NCBI GenBank assembly: GCA_004297395.1
Contig: SCUO01000036.1
Coordinates: forward strand, 23,146-87,145
Origin: Chloroflexota bacterium
Lineage (GTDB): Bacteria > Chloroflexota > Limnocylindria > Limnocylindrales > CSP1-4
Direction of reading: 5' to 3'
DNA length: 64,000 nt
The position numbers and the translations under genes are program-made. A model generated the notes under the pieces. The model did no database searches and had not been told where the DNA came from. It worked only from the letters and a program-made list of their open reading frames with translations. Below, piece after piece: positions 24,748 to 32,651 of this stretch. Position 1 is the first letter of the stretch, and the number at the start of each line of letters is the position of its first letter.

Positions 24748-25722
24748 TCAGGCGTCGCCCGGGGACGGGGCGGCAAAGGGCAGGGCTAGTCGGTCGGGGG
24801 CGGCCGGGTCATCCACGGCGACGACCTCGACTCCGGTCGCGATGCGCTTGATCAGGCCGGTGAGGACGCGGCCGGGGCCGATCTCGATGAACGTGTCGAC
24901 GCCGGCCGCGACCATCGTTTCGACGGCCCGGACCCAGTCGACACCCGTGGTGAGGTGCTCGACGAGCTCGGCTCGGCAGGCGTCGCCAGTCGTGAGCCGC
25001 CGCGCATCGGCGTTGCCGAGGAGGGGCGTGGACGGGTCCGCGAAGTCGACCGTCGCCAGCACCTCGCGCATCGCAAAGGCGGCCTCGGCCATGAGGGGCG
25101 AATGGGCGGCGACGCTCACCGGGAGCACGATCGCGCGCCGCGCGCCGAGCTCCTTCGCGATCTCGGCGCCGGCCTCGATGGCGGCCCGCTCGCCGGACGC
25201 CACGACCTGGCCCGGGGCGTTCCGGTTGGCGACGACGAACGTCCCTGCGGCGCCGGCACGGGCCACGAGCTCGGGGAGGTGGACGTCGTCGAGGCCGATG
25301 ATCGCGGCCATCGCGCCCTCGTGATCCTCGCCCGAGGTCTGCATCAGCCGGCCGCGTTCGCGGACGAGGCGAATCCCGTCGGCCAGCGAGAGCACGCCGG
25401 TCGCCACCATCGCCGAGTACTGACCCATGGAGTGGCCGGCGGCGAACGCGGGCGTCGGGGCTGCGATCCCGGCGGCACCCCAGCGCTCGTTGATCGCGGC
25501 GAGGTACGCGATCGAGGTTGCGAGGAGGGCGGGCTGGGCGTTCTCGGTCAGGTTGAGGACGTCCTCCGGGCCACCCCAGGCAAGCGCGCTGATCGGCTCG
25601 TCGAGGGCGGCATCGGCGGCCTCGAAGACCGAGGCCGCGGCCGGCGAGGCGGCGGCGAGGGCCTGGCCCATGCCGACCGCATGGGAACCCTGGCCGGGGA
25701 AGATGAATGCGACGCTTGCCAT
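24748..25722 (-). CDS. fabD: Malonyl-CoA:ACP transacylase
   Basis: 324 residues. It transfers malonyl from CoA to acyl carrier protein to supply fatty-acid chain extension. Diagnostic are AFIFPGQGSHAVGMGQ at the start, Gln in LTENAQPALLATS, the nucleophile elbow AGHSMGQYSA (Ser about 96), the catalytic His in PVSVAAHSPLM (about 205), and GPGRVLTGL at the end. The ATG at 25722 has AGGAG three bases upstream, a short spacing. It is first in a minus-strand unit with fabF. A MarR-type gene is divergent 169 bp upstream and is a candidate regulator of the unit. Confidence 0.93.
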   Translation of the reverse strand: MASVAFIFPGQGSHAVGMGQALAAASPAAASVFEAADAALDEPISALAWGGPEDVLNLTENAQPALLATSIAYLAAINERWGAAGIAAPTPAFAAGHSMGQYSAMVATGVLSLADGIRLVRERGRLMQTSGEDHEGAMAAIIGLDDVHLPELVARAGAAGTFVVANRNAPGQVVASGERAAIEAGAEIAKELGARRAIVLPVSVAAHSPLMAEAAFAMREVLATVDFADPSTPLLGNADARRLTTGDACRAELVEHLTTGVDWVRAVETMVAAGVDTFIEIGPGRVLTGLIKRIATGVEVVAVDDPAAPDRLALPFAAPSPGDA

Positions 25723-25891
25723 TGGCTCCTGGGTTGGTGTCGGGGCGCGGACGAAGGCACGCGCGTGGTCTGCGGGGGAGGGCGCCCCACGGGACGCGCC
25801 CCGAATGGTGCCTCGTCGGCAGCCGCCCGAGCGTGGAATCCGTGCGCTCGTGCACACGATCGGCGCTCAGTGCGGTACGCTGCCGCGCGTC

Positions 25892-26476
25892 ATGGCCCTG
25901 CCCGCCCAGCCTCGTCCGCGCCGGCCCCGGGCCGCCACCGTCCGGGCCATCGCCCGGCGCTTCGAATCCGACCTCTCGGCATCGGTCATGGCGGCCGGCC
26001 CGCGGGTTCCCAACGTCCGCCAGATCTCGGAGCGGGTGGCGATGGGCCGGGCGCTCTGGCGCGAGCTCGTCATCGGGTTCGCCTCGCAGCTGGCCGATCT
26101 CCGGCTCGGGTTCACCCAGCTCGCGGCCCTCTACGTCCTGGCCGACGGCAGCACCACGACGATCGGCGAGCTGGCCGAGTCGCTGGGCCGTTCGCCGTCG
26201 GCCACGAGCCGGCTGGTCGACGGGCTCGTCCGGCGCAGGCTCGTGGAGCGCCACGAGGAGCCGGAGGATCGACGCCAGCGCTCGGTGGCGCTGACGCAGC
26301 GCGGCCAGGCAATCCTCCGGGGGGTCGATCGGGCCCGGGCCGACCAGTTCCTGACCGCGGTCCGGCCGCTGCCCACGCCCGAGCGAGCCCTCGTGGCCAT
26401 GGGCGTCGCGGCTCTCGCGACCCGGGCGTTCTCGCGCAAGGGCCGGGTCGTTCGCGGGGACCCCGAGCGCCACTGA
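25892..26476 (+). CDS. MarR-family transcriptional regulator divergent from fabD
   Basis: 194 residues. An Arg-rich N-terminal extension of about 35 residues precedes the MarR fold. The winged helix reads TTTIGELAESLGRSPSATSRLVDGLVRRRLVERHEEPEDRRQRSVALTQRG, with the DRR wing signature. The start is the ATG at 25892; a TACGCT about ten bases upstream could be the -10 of a near-leaderless transcript. In other bacteria, MarR proteins such as FabT control fatty-acid genes. The divergent position next to fabD-fabF suggests a similar role here, but no matching operator dyad was found in the gap. Confidence 0.85.
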   Translation: MALPAQPRPRRPRAATVRAIARRFESDLSASVMAAGPRVPNVRQISERVAMGRALWRELVIGFASQLADLRLGFTQLAALYVLADGSTTTIGELAESLGRSPSATSRLVDGLVRRRLVERHEEPEDRRQRSVALTQRGQAILRGVDRARADQFLTAVRPLPTPERALVAMGVAALATRAFSRKGRVVRGDPERH

Positions 26477-26526
26477 CGGCGGCGGCTGCCCTCGGGTCGT
26501 TGGCCCGCCAAGCCCCGGAACGGCGC

Positions 26527-27333
26527 TCAGCCTCCCGCGCCGCGGCGGCGCCGGGCGAGGACCATGCCACCGACGAGCCCGAGCGCGAGGAGTCCGGCGA
26601 TGACGACCGCGAGGCCGCCTGGTCCGCCGCCCGACGCTCCCGACTCGTCGCCGGCGGGTCGTGCAGTGGCGTCGGCCGACGGCGACGACGACGGTGAAGA
26701 CGAGGGCGAGTTGCCCGGCTCGTCCGAGGCCGTCCCCGAGGGCTGGGTCGTCGCGGGCGACGCGTCCGGCGACCGCGTCGTGGCCTCGGTCGGGCCGGCC
26801 GTGGCGACGACCGCCGGCGTGGGTGCCGGTGTTGGACGGGGCGTGGGACGGGGCGTCGGGGCGGGGGTCGGCGTCTTGGTGGGGGCGGGAGTCGGAGCCG
26901 GGGTCGCGGCGGAGAGGACGGTGACCGAGCCGCTCATCTGCTCCGGATGGATCTCGCAGAAGTATGGGAACGTCCCGATCGATGGGAACGTCGTCGTGAA
27001 CGAATCGCCATCGAGCAGCAGGCCCCCCGAGGCCGGGCTGTCCGCGAACCGGTCGTCGATCGCCCCGGGCGCCCCGCTGGTGACGCTGTGGGGCTCGCCC
27101 GATGCATGCCATGTGACCTGGTCGCCGACGGTGACCGTCAGGCTCGACCCCCCGCCGGCTGCCACGTAGCGGTAGTTGATCGCCTGAACGATGTGCCCGG
27201 CGGCCAGTCCCGGGTCCGCCTCGATGAGCAGCCCCAGCGCTACGGCAAGCGCAATCGCGAGGGTTGCAGTCCGAGATGCCGCGTGGCGAATCGCCCGCGC
27301 CCGGCTATGCCGCGGCGGGCTCCATGCGTCCAT
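26527..27333 (-). CDS. Exported, membrane-anchored cupredoxin
   Basis: 268 residues. An N-terminal signal (hydrophobic TATLAIALAVALGLLIEA) is followed by a plastocyanin-like domain (about 45-140). Its type 1 copper ligands are His82 (GEPHSV), Cys126, His129 and Met133 in YFCEIHPEQM. Then comes a 90-residue Pro/Thr/Ser spacer (PTPAPTPRPT repeats) and a C-terminal transmembrane helix with an RRRR stop-transfer. It is thus a copper electron carrier or copper-binding protein tethered outside the cell. It is divergent from the CHRD gene across a 128-bp region with a nested dyad, and it opens a copper-related region that continues to 38 kb. Confidence 0.88.
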   Translation of the reverse strand: MDAWSPPRHSRARAIRHAASRTATLAIALAVALGLLIEADPGLAAGHIVQAINYRYVAAGGGSSLTVTVGDQVTWHASGEPHSVTSGAPGAIDDRFADSPASGGLLLDGDSFTTTFPSIGTFPYFCEIHPEQMSGSVTVLSAATPAPTPAPTKTPTPAPTPRPTPRPTPAPTPAVVATAGPTEATTRSPDASPATTQPSGTASDEPGNSPSSSPSSSPSADATARPAGDESGASGGGPGGLAVVIAGLLALGLVGGMVLARRRRGAGG

Positions 27334-27340
27334 GGCCCGT

Positions 27341-27397
27341 ATACGAGTGCCGCGGCCGGGCGGATCTCGGAGATCCGATCCGGGACGCCGCTCGTAT
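27341..27397. promoter_or_regulatory. Nested concentric dyad between cupredoxin and CHRD genes
   Basis: An inner palindrome, CGGATCTC-G-GAGATCCG (27361-27377), is flanked by ATACGAG (27341-27347) and CTCGTAT (27391-27397). Both pairs share the same centre, 27369. The two half-site pairs are 13 bp apart on each side. The symmetry and its place between divergent starts suggest a binding site for one or two dimers, controlling both genes. Confidence 0.55.
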
Positions 27398-27461
27398 GCC
27401 CTCCCATCGGACCGGCGGCGCGCCCAGACGCGCCGGCCCGCCGGCGATAGTGGAGGAAGGC

Positions 27462-28499
27462 ATGCGCCCGCGAATCCTGACCCTGCTCGTGATCGGGCTG
27501 CTCGCGATCACGGCACCCACGGCCTACGCCGTGGACCCACCGACGGCTGCATTCGGGGGGCCGCTCACCGGCGCCCAGGAGGTCCCGCCCGTCGCAACCG
27601 CCGCGACCGGTGAGGCGACCGTGGTGCTCTCGCCGGACGATTCGACGATCTGGTACATCGTCGACTACAGCGGCCTGTCGGGCGCCCTGGTCGCGGCCCA
27701 CATCCACACCGGAGCCGCCGGCGTGAACGGTGGCGTCATCCTGCCGCTGACCGCCTCCGCGAGCCCGATGGTCGGGACGCTCACCTCGGCCAACTTCACG
27801 GCCAGCGGGGCGATCACGACCTTCGCCCAGGCCGTCGCCGCGATCAAGGCCGGCGCCACCTACATCAACCTCCATACGGCCGCCAATCCCGGTGGCGAGA
27901 TCCGCGGCCAGGTCGTCGCCAAGGGCAATGCCCACTTCGTGGCCCTCTCCGGTGCCCAGGAGGTGCCGGCCGTCACGACTGCCGCAACCGGCAGCGGCTG
28001 GGTCGTGATCAGCACCGACGGCTCGACGATCACCTACTACGTCGCGTACAGCGGCCTCTCGGGCGCGGCGGCTGCGGCCCACATCCACCTCGGTGCCGCC
28101 GGTGCCAACGGCGGGGTCCTGCTGCCGTTGACCGCGACCGCGAGCCCGATGCTCGGCACGCTGACGTCGGCCAACCTCACGCCGACCGGCTCGGTCACCG
28201 ACTTCGCCGGCGCGGTCGCGGCGATCGCGGCCGGCAACACGTACGTCAACATTCACACGGCCGCCAACCCGGGCGGCGAGATCCGCGGCCAGATCGGCGG
28301 GCTGCCCGCCCCCGCGCCAACCGCGAACCCGACCACGCCGCCGACCTCGACGGCAATGCCGCCCACTCAGGCGTCCGGGAGCGATGCCTGGCTGGTCCTC
28401 CTCGCGCTTGGCGCTGCGATCGGCGCGCTCTACCTGCCCCTCCGCCGGCGCGAGGTCCGAGAACGAGCCACTGGGGGTGTTCGACCGGACCGCCGCTGA
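27462..28499 (+). CDS. Exported protein with two CHRD domains
   Basis: 345 residues. A signal peptide (RILTLLVIGLLAITAPTAYA) is followed by two tandem CHRD domains, about residues 35-150 and 160-280. Each runs from LTGAQEVPPVATAATGEA (or LSGAQEVPAVTTAATGSG) through an AAHIH motif to INIHTAANPGGEIRGQ. The copies are close to identical in layout, showing an internal duplication. A Pro/Thr spacer, a C-terminal membrane helix and a basic tail anchor it. CHRD domains occur in chordin and many bacterial surface proteins and are of unknown biochemical role; the two HIH motifs could bind metal. The strong GGAGGAAGG sits directly before the ATG. Confidence 0.87.
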   Translation: MRPRILTLLVIGLLAITAPTAYAVDPPTAAFGGPLTGAQEVPPVATAATGEATVVLSPDDSTIWYIVDYSGLSGALVAAHIHTGAAGVNGGVILPLTASASPMVGTLTSANFTASGAITTFAQAVAAIKAGATYINLHTAANPGGEIRGQVVAKGNAHFVALSGAQEVPAVTTAATGSGWVVISTDGSTITYYVAYSGLSGAAAAAHIHLGAAGANGGVLLPLTATASPMLGTLTSANLTPTGSVTDFAGAVAAIAAGNTYVNIHTAANPGGEIRGQIGGLPAPAPTANPTTPPTSTAMPPTQASGSDAWLVLLALGAAIGALYLPLRRREVRERATGGVRPDRR

Positions 28500-28615
28500 T
28501 CGGCGACGGGCCTGGGGCCGGGGTCGGTTGCCGCGGGAGACCGCGACACCGGCCCCGCGCCGATTGCAGGACCGGGTCGTCCGGGGCGAGCCCGACCGAG
28601 CCTGAGGGGTGCGGA

Positions 28616-28649
28616 ACCGGTCCTCGGCAGGGGGAAGCCGAGGACCGGT
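28616..28649. terminator. Bidirectional hairpin between CHRD and multicopper oxidase genes
   Basis: ACCGGTCCTCGGC (28616-28628) and GCCGAGGACCGGT (28637-28649) form a perfect 13-bp stem with an 8-nt loop between convergent genes. No T-tract follows on either strand. Confidence 0.6.
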
Positions 28650-28700
28650 CGCGAAGGGACTGCGGGTTCGTGACGCGCGAGCGAACCGACGCGCCGAGGG

Positions 28701-30305
28701 CTACATCTCGCCCATGCCGCCATCGCCCATGATGTGCCAGACGCCCATCATCCCGATGTCCTCGTGCTCGATGATGTGGCAATGGATCATTGCCATCCCG
28801 GCGTAGTCCATGACCGGCATGAGGAGCTCGATCTTGCCCATACGGGGCACGATCGTGACGTCCTTCCAGGCCGGGATCGTGGTGTAGAGGCTCGCGTAGC
28901 CGGCGTCTCCACCCGTGATCGAGAGGACCTGGGCCGAGTTCGTGTGGTGGTGGAAGGGGTGATCCATCCCACTCGAGTTGACGATCTCCCAGATCTCCCA
29001 GGTGCCCACGTCGGACATCGTCATGTAGCAGTCTTCGTGGCTGAGGTACGTGCGGCCGTCGATGCCGACCGCGCCCATGCCCATCGTGAGGGTCATCCGT
29101 TTTCGCTGGGCCACCATCGAGAGATCCGTCACCCGCACGGCCGACGGGTCGACGGCCGACGGGATCGCCTGGTTCTGCTTCGCTCCTCCGTACGTGAGCG
29201 TCATCAGCGTGATCTGCTGCTGCGCGCTCATGCCGCCGCGGCCGTAGGGCAGTGACAGCCACTTGTAGGAGCCCGACTTCAGGGTGGCCCTGACCAGGAC
29301 GTCGATTCGCTCGCCCGGGGACAGAAGGATCTCGCCGATGGGGTACGGCTTGTCGAGGAGGCCGCCGTCCGTCCCGACGAGGTACATCGTGTGGTTCTGC
29401 AGGCTTAGCCGGAAGAATCGGGCGGTGCAGGCATTGACGACACGCCAGCGCTGCACCTGGCCCGGGGCGATCGCCAGGCGCGGATTCACCTGGCCGTTGA
29501 CCATCACGGTGTTGCCCTCGACACCGTGCATGTAGTCCATCTGCGAGTCGTGCGGCGCCGGCACGGATCCGGCCAGGGTGATGTCCTTGAGGACGAGCAC
29601 CTTCTCGGCGAACGGCTTCAGCGCATCGACCCCGTCCTCGACGACGAGCGGTGCCGACATGCCGCCCCACATCTGGTCGGTGACGCTGCCGTGGATGTGG
29701 GGGTGGTAGAAGTTCAGGTTGCCGGCCGGATGGTTCGAGAGGTCGTACTCGTACTCGAGGCTGTCGCCCGGGTCGGCCATCGCCAGCATGCAGTCGCCGA
29801 AGGTGCCGTTGGCGTTGGCGTCGGGCGTGACGTGCAGACCGTGGGTGTGGATATTCGTCATTCGCGTCGAGTGGCCGAGGAAGTTGGTCTGGCCGTCATT
29901 CGGCAGCGCGTTCCGAAAATGGAGCTTCAGGAGCTGGTCTCGACGGACGCGGATCATCGGCCCCGGAAACTGGCCGTTGTACGTGACCAGGTTGGCGACC
30001 GTGCCGTTGACATCGACCAGTGCTTGCCGCGCCTCGATCTCGACCTCGACAACCGCCGGATCGATCGACATGTTCGTAGCGAGCGTCGGCAGCCGGAGCG
30101 CCGCTCCGACGGGCGGATCGATGACGGCAACGCCACCGCCCCCCATTCCGCCTCCGCCGCCGCCGCCGCCCCCTGGGCCCATGCCACCCCCGCCCATGCC
30201 GTTGCCCGGTCCCGCGCGGACGACGGATACGAGCGGCGACACGTACAGCGCGGTACCCGCGAGTGCAGCGCCTTGAATGAACTGGCGCCTCGTGATGCGC
30301 TTCAT
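28701..30305 (-). CDS. Multicopper oxidase, Tat-exported
   Basis: 534 residues. The twin-arginine signal (TRRQFIQGAALAGTALYVSP) is followed by a Gly/Met-rich linker (residues 33-58) and three cupredoxin domains. All four copper motifs are intact: HTHG (about 150), HPHIHG (about 202), HPFHHH (about 451) and HCHIIEHEDIGMMG (about 507, with the type 1 Cys, His and Met). It should oxidise a metal ion or organic substrate with O2 outside the membrane. The Met/Gly-rich linker and Met-rich segments (MTLTMGMGAVG) recall cuprous oxidases of the CueO type. It is the last of three tandem multicopper oxidase genes on this strand. AAGGGG precedes the ATG by eight bases. Confidence 0.92.
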   Translation of the reverse strand: MKRITRRQFIQGAALAGTALYVSPLVSVVRAGPGNGMGGGGMGPGGGGGGGGGMGGGGVAVIDPPVGAALRLPTLATNMSIDPAVVEVEIEARQALVDVNGTVANLVTYNGQFPGPMIRVRRDQLLKLHFRNALPNDGQTNFLGHSTRMTNIHTHGLHVTPDANANGTFGDCMLAMADPGDSLEYEYDLSNHPAGNLNFYHPHIHGSVTDQMWGGMSAPLVVEDGVDALKPFAEKVLVLKDITLAGSVPAPHDSQMDYMHGVEGNTVMVNGQVNPRLAIAPGQVQRWRVVNACTARFFRLSLQNHTMYLVGTDGGLLDKPYPIGEILLSPGERIDVLVRATLKSGSYKWLSLPYGRGGMSAQQQITLMTLTYGGAKQNQAIPSAVDPSAVRVTDLSMVAQRKRMTLTMGMGAVGIDGRTYLSHEDCYMTMSDVGTWEIWEIVNSSGMDHPFHHHTNSAQVLSITGGDAGYASLYTTIPAWKDVTIVPRMGKIELLMPVMDYAGMAMIHCHIIEHEDIGMMGVWHIMGDGGMGEM

Positions 30306-30330
30306 TGTCGATACCCCTTTGGAGCCGGCA

Positions 30331-30342
30331 GTGGATCCCAGT
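30331..30342 (-). promoter_or_regulatory. 12-bp element shared by two multicopper oxidase upstream regions
   Basis: ACTGGGATCCAC (minus strand) lies 26 bases before the ATG of the 534-residue oxidase. An identical 12-mer lies at 32527-32538, 43 bases before the 694-residue oxidase. It could be a common regulator site. Confidence 0.3.
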
Positions 30343-30399
30343 CCTCAGGTCCTGTCCGCCTTCTGCGCTCGTCGGGGACGCTCGACGGGATGTCCGCGA

Positions 30400-32484
30400 T
30401 TAGGCCCCCGGCTCGCCGGACTGGACCGGGCCGATGCGGTAGGGCCGCATCATCTCGTTGTCTTCATGCTCGACGATGTGGCAGTGCCAGACGAACTGGC
30501 CTGGCTTGTCGAACTTGACTCTCAGGCGCGTGACTTCACCCGGATACGCGATGACCGTGTCCTTGAAGCCGCTTTCCCAGGCTTCGGGCGCGCGAGGATC
30601 ACCAACGAGCTCAGCCGGCTGCGTGGCCTCACCGTCCTCGACTGCCAACGCCTGCCGATTGACAACTTCGAAGGTCACCTCGTGCACGTGCATGGGATGG
30701 GCGTCGGCGGTGAAGTTGAAGAACTCCCAGACCTCGGTGTCCCCGACGTTCGGGTTCTCGGTGACCGGATCGGCCCACATCTTCTCGTGTGCCTTCCCGT
30801 CATCATCCACAATGCCCAGCACGGCTTCGGACGGCCCATCGTGGACCTCCGACATCATCTCGATGAGAGCCAGGGGCCGCGTGAACGTCTCGGCCGGAAG
30901 CGGCGTGATCGCCGGCAGCCGGAGGAACTCGGGGGGCGTCGTCGGGTCGGCCCCAACTGCGGGGACGACCCGGAGCTGCAGAACCTGGCCCGTAGTGTCG
31001 CCGTCAGCGATCGGGAAGTCATCGCCGGGAACGCCGCCGCCGAACGGTTCGTCAGGACCCACGTTGCCGAGGACATAGTTGCCGACGGGCACGTTGGTGA
31101 AGTCGACGATCATGTCGGCACGTTCGGCGAGACCCATGAGAAGCCGGTTGTCGTGATCGGCCGTGATGTTGACCGGCGCGGCGAGGAAGCCGCCCTCATT
31201 GCCGATCTGCCAGACCTCGACACCCGGGATGGCGTTGAAGTCGAGGATCAGGAATCGCGACTGGCAGCCGTTCAGGAAGCGGAAGCGATATCGCCGCTTC
31301 TCGACCTGCTGGAACGGCCACGTGTTGCCGTTGACCATGATCGTGTTGCCGAAGAATTCGGGGTTCCAGATCGGCGACACGTTACTGTCGGGGATGTAGG
31401 GTCCCGTGAACTCGTCGAAGAACGCCCGGGTGTCGGGGTAGAAGAGCGAGCCGTCCGCATTGAAGCTGCGGTCCTGGATGGCGATCGGGATCTCGTAGTA
31501 GGTCTTGTTGGGCGGGAACATGTCGCCGGCCTGTGGCGCCGGGCCGGGCAGCACGGCTGGGGTCGCCTTCCGGAAGCGAGTGTCAAGGACGGCCCTGTCG
31601 CCGGCCGGGCCGCCGCGGACGATGTAGAAGCCGGCAGGACCGGCGTAGACATTCAGCCGGGTCATGCCGAGGGCATGGTCGTGGTACCAGAGCGTCGAGG
31701 CCCTGTTGTCGTTGGGGTACTGGAAGACGGCGAAGCCCGCCCCCCAGTCGGCGCCATATGCGGTCTCGGCCTTGCCCCTGAAGAAGTCGTACCACGTTCC
31801 TTCAGTGGCGTATCCGGCCGGGATGGTGTCGGTGTCTGGCAGGTACCAGGCCTCGGCGTAGCCGTCGCTGTCGTCGGCGACGCCGACCGCGCCGTGAACG
31901 TGGGTGACCAACGGGACCGGGCCTGTGTACGAATCCGGAGTCGATTCGAACACCGGTCGGGAGTCGCGTGGACCGTACCCGTAGGCGTCGTCGTTGCCCT
32001 GTGGCGGATTCGCCCAGTGGAGCGTCGGGTCGACTGGCAGCAGGTGCGGTAGGAAGGTGCCGTTCTCGTCGACGAGGTCGTTGATCCACTTGACCTGGAC
32101 CGGGCGCTTCCATTGCGCCTCGATCGTCAGCGACGGCGCGTTGTGGATCAGGAGCGGGTTCTTGCCCGCCCCGGTCACGGCGCCGTAGCCCCAGACGGTC
32201 GTCTCTGGCATGCCGACTGGCAGGATCTGCTCAGGGAACTGCCGGACCGAGATCTCGTAGAGATCGCCCGGCTTGCCGCCCATCATCGGCTTCGTCCCGG
32301 CCCGGGGCATGACCGGCGGGATGAGGAGGGGCGTCTGGTACTTGGGAATGCCGAGCGGGTCGAGCGTGCCGCCCGGGATCGACACTGCCACGACAACACG
32401 CCGTCCGTCGATGAAGGTCGACAGGAAGAGCGCGGTCCCGGCGCAGGCCGAGCCGTACAGGAACTGACGTCTCGAGAGTGTCAT
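30400..32484 (-). CDS. Multicopper oxidase, Tat-exported, CotA/bilirubin-oxidase type
   Basis: 694 residues. The Tat signal is SRRQFLYGSACAGTALF. The fold follows the CotA/phenoxazinone-synthase type: VTHVHG (about 194), LWYHDHALGMTRLNVYAGPAGFY (about 268), HPMHVHEV (about 598) and HCHIVEHEDNEMMRP (about 670). The WYHDHALG...NVYAG pattern sets it apart from the neighbouring oxidase. Possible substrates are bilirubin-like pigments, phenols or Mn(II). The start at 32484 is chosen because it gives the Tat signal at the N-terminus. Upstream, a 12-bp element GTGGATCCCAGT (32527-32538) recurs before the next oxidase gene at 30331-30342. Confidence 0.92.
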   Translation of the reverse strand: MTLSRRQFLYGSACAGTALFLSTFIDGRRVVVAVSIPGGTLDPLGIPKYQTPLLIPPVMPRAGTKPMMGGKPGDLYEISVRQFPEQILPVGMPETTVWGYGAVTGAGKNPLLIHNAPSLTIEAQWKRPVQVKWINDLVDENGTFLPHLLPVDPTLHWANPPQGNDDAYGYGPRDSRPVFESTPDSYTGPVPLVTHVHGAVGVADDSDGYAEAWYLPDTDTIPAGYATEGTWYDFFRGKAETAYGADWGAGFAVFQYPNDNRASTLWYHDHALGMTRLNVYAGPAGFYIVRGGPAGDRAVLDTRFRKATPAVLPGPAPQAGDMFPPNKTYYEIPIAIQDRSFNADGSLFYPDTRAFFDEFTGPYIPDSNVSPIWNPEFFGNTIMVNGNTWPFQQVEKRRYRFRFLNGCQSRFLILDFNAIPGVEVWQIGNEGGFLAAPVNITADHDNRLLMGLAERADMIVDFTNVPVGNYVLGNVGPDEPFGGGVPGDDFPIADGDTTGQVLQLRVVPAVGADPTTPPEFLRLPAITPLPAETFTRPLALIEMMSEVHDGPSEAVLGIVDDDGKAHEKMWADPVTENPNVGDTEVWEFFNFTADAHPMHVHEVTFEVVNRQALAVEDGEATQPAELVGDPRAPEAWESGFKDTVIAYPGEVTRLRVKFDKPGQFVWHCHIVEHEDNEMMRPYRIGPVQSGEPGA

Positions 32485-32541
32485 CCGAGGTTCTCCCAGT
32501 GCGTCGCGAAATTCGGAAGGACGCTCGTGGATCCCAGTGGC

Positions 32542-32576
32542 GACGGGGGCCGCCCCAAGGTGGGAAAGCCCCCGTC
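32542..32576 (-). terminator. Hairpin between two multicopper oxidase genes
   Basis: GACGGGGGC and GCCCCCGTC form a 9-bp stem with a 17-nt loop in the gap after the 1,747-residue oxidase and before the next oxidase. It may terminate the upstream message or stabilise it. No T-tract follows. Confidence 0.45.
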
Positions 32577-32651
32577 TGTCGCTCGTGTTTCGCTTGAAGG
32601 ATGCCGTCCTCGAGGCCGGCGCCGACCGGGGGTCGGCGCCGGCTCGCGTGA

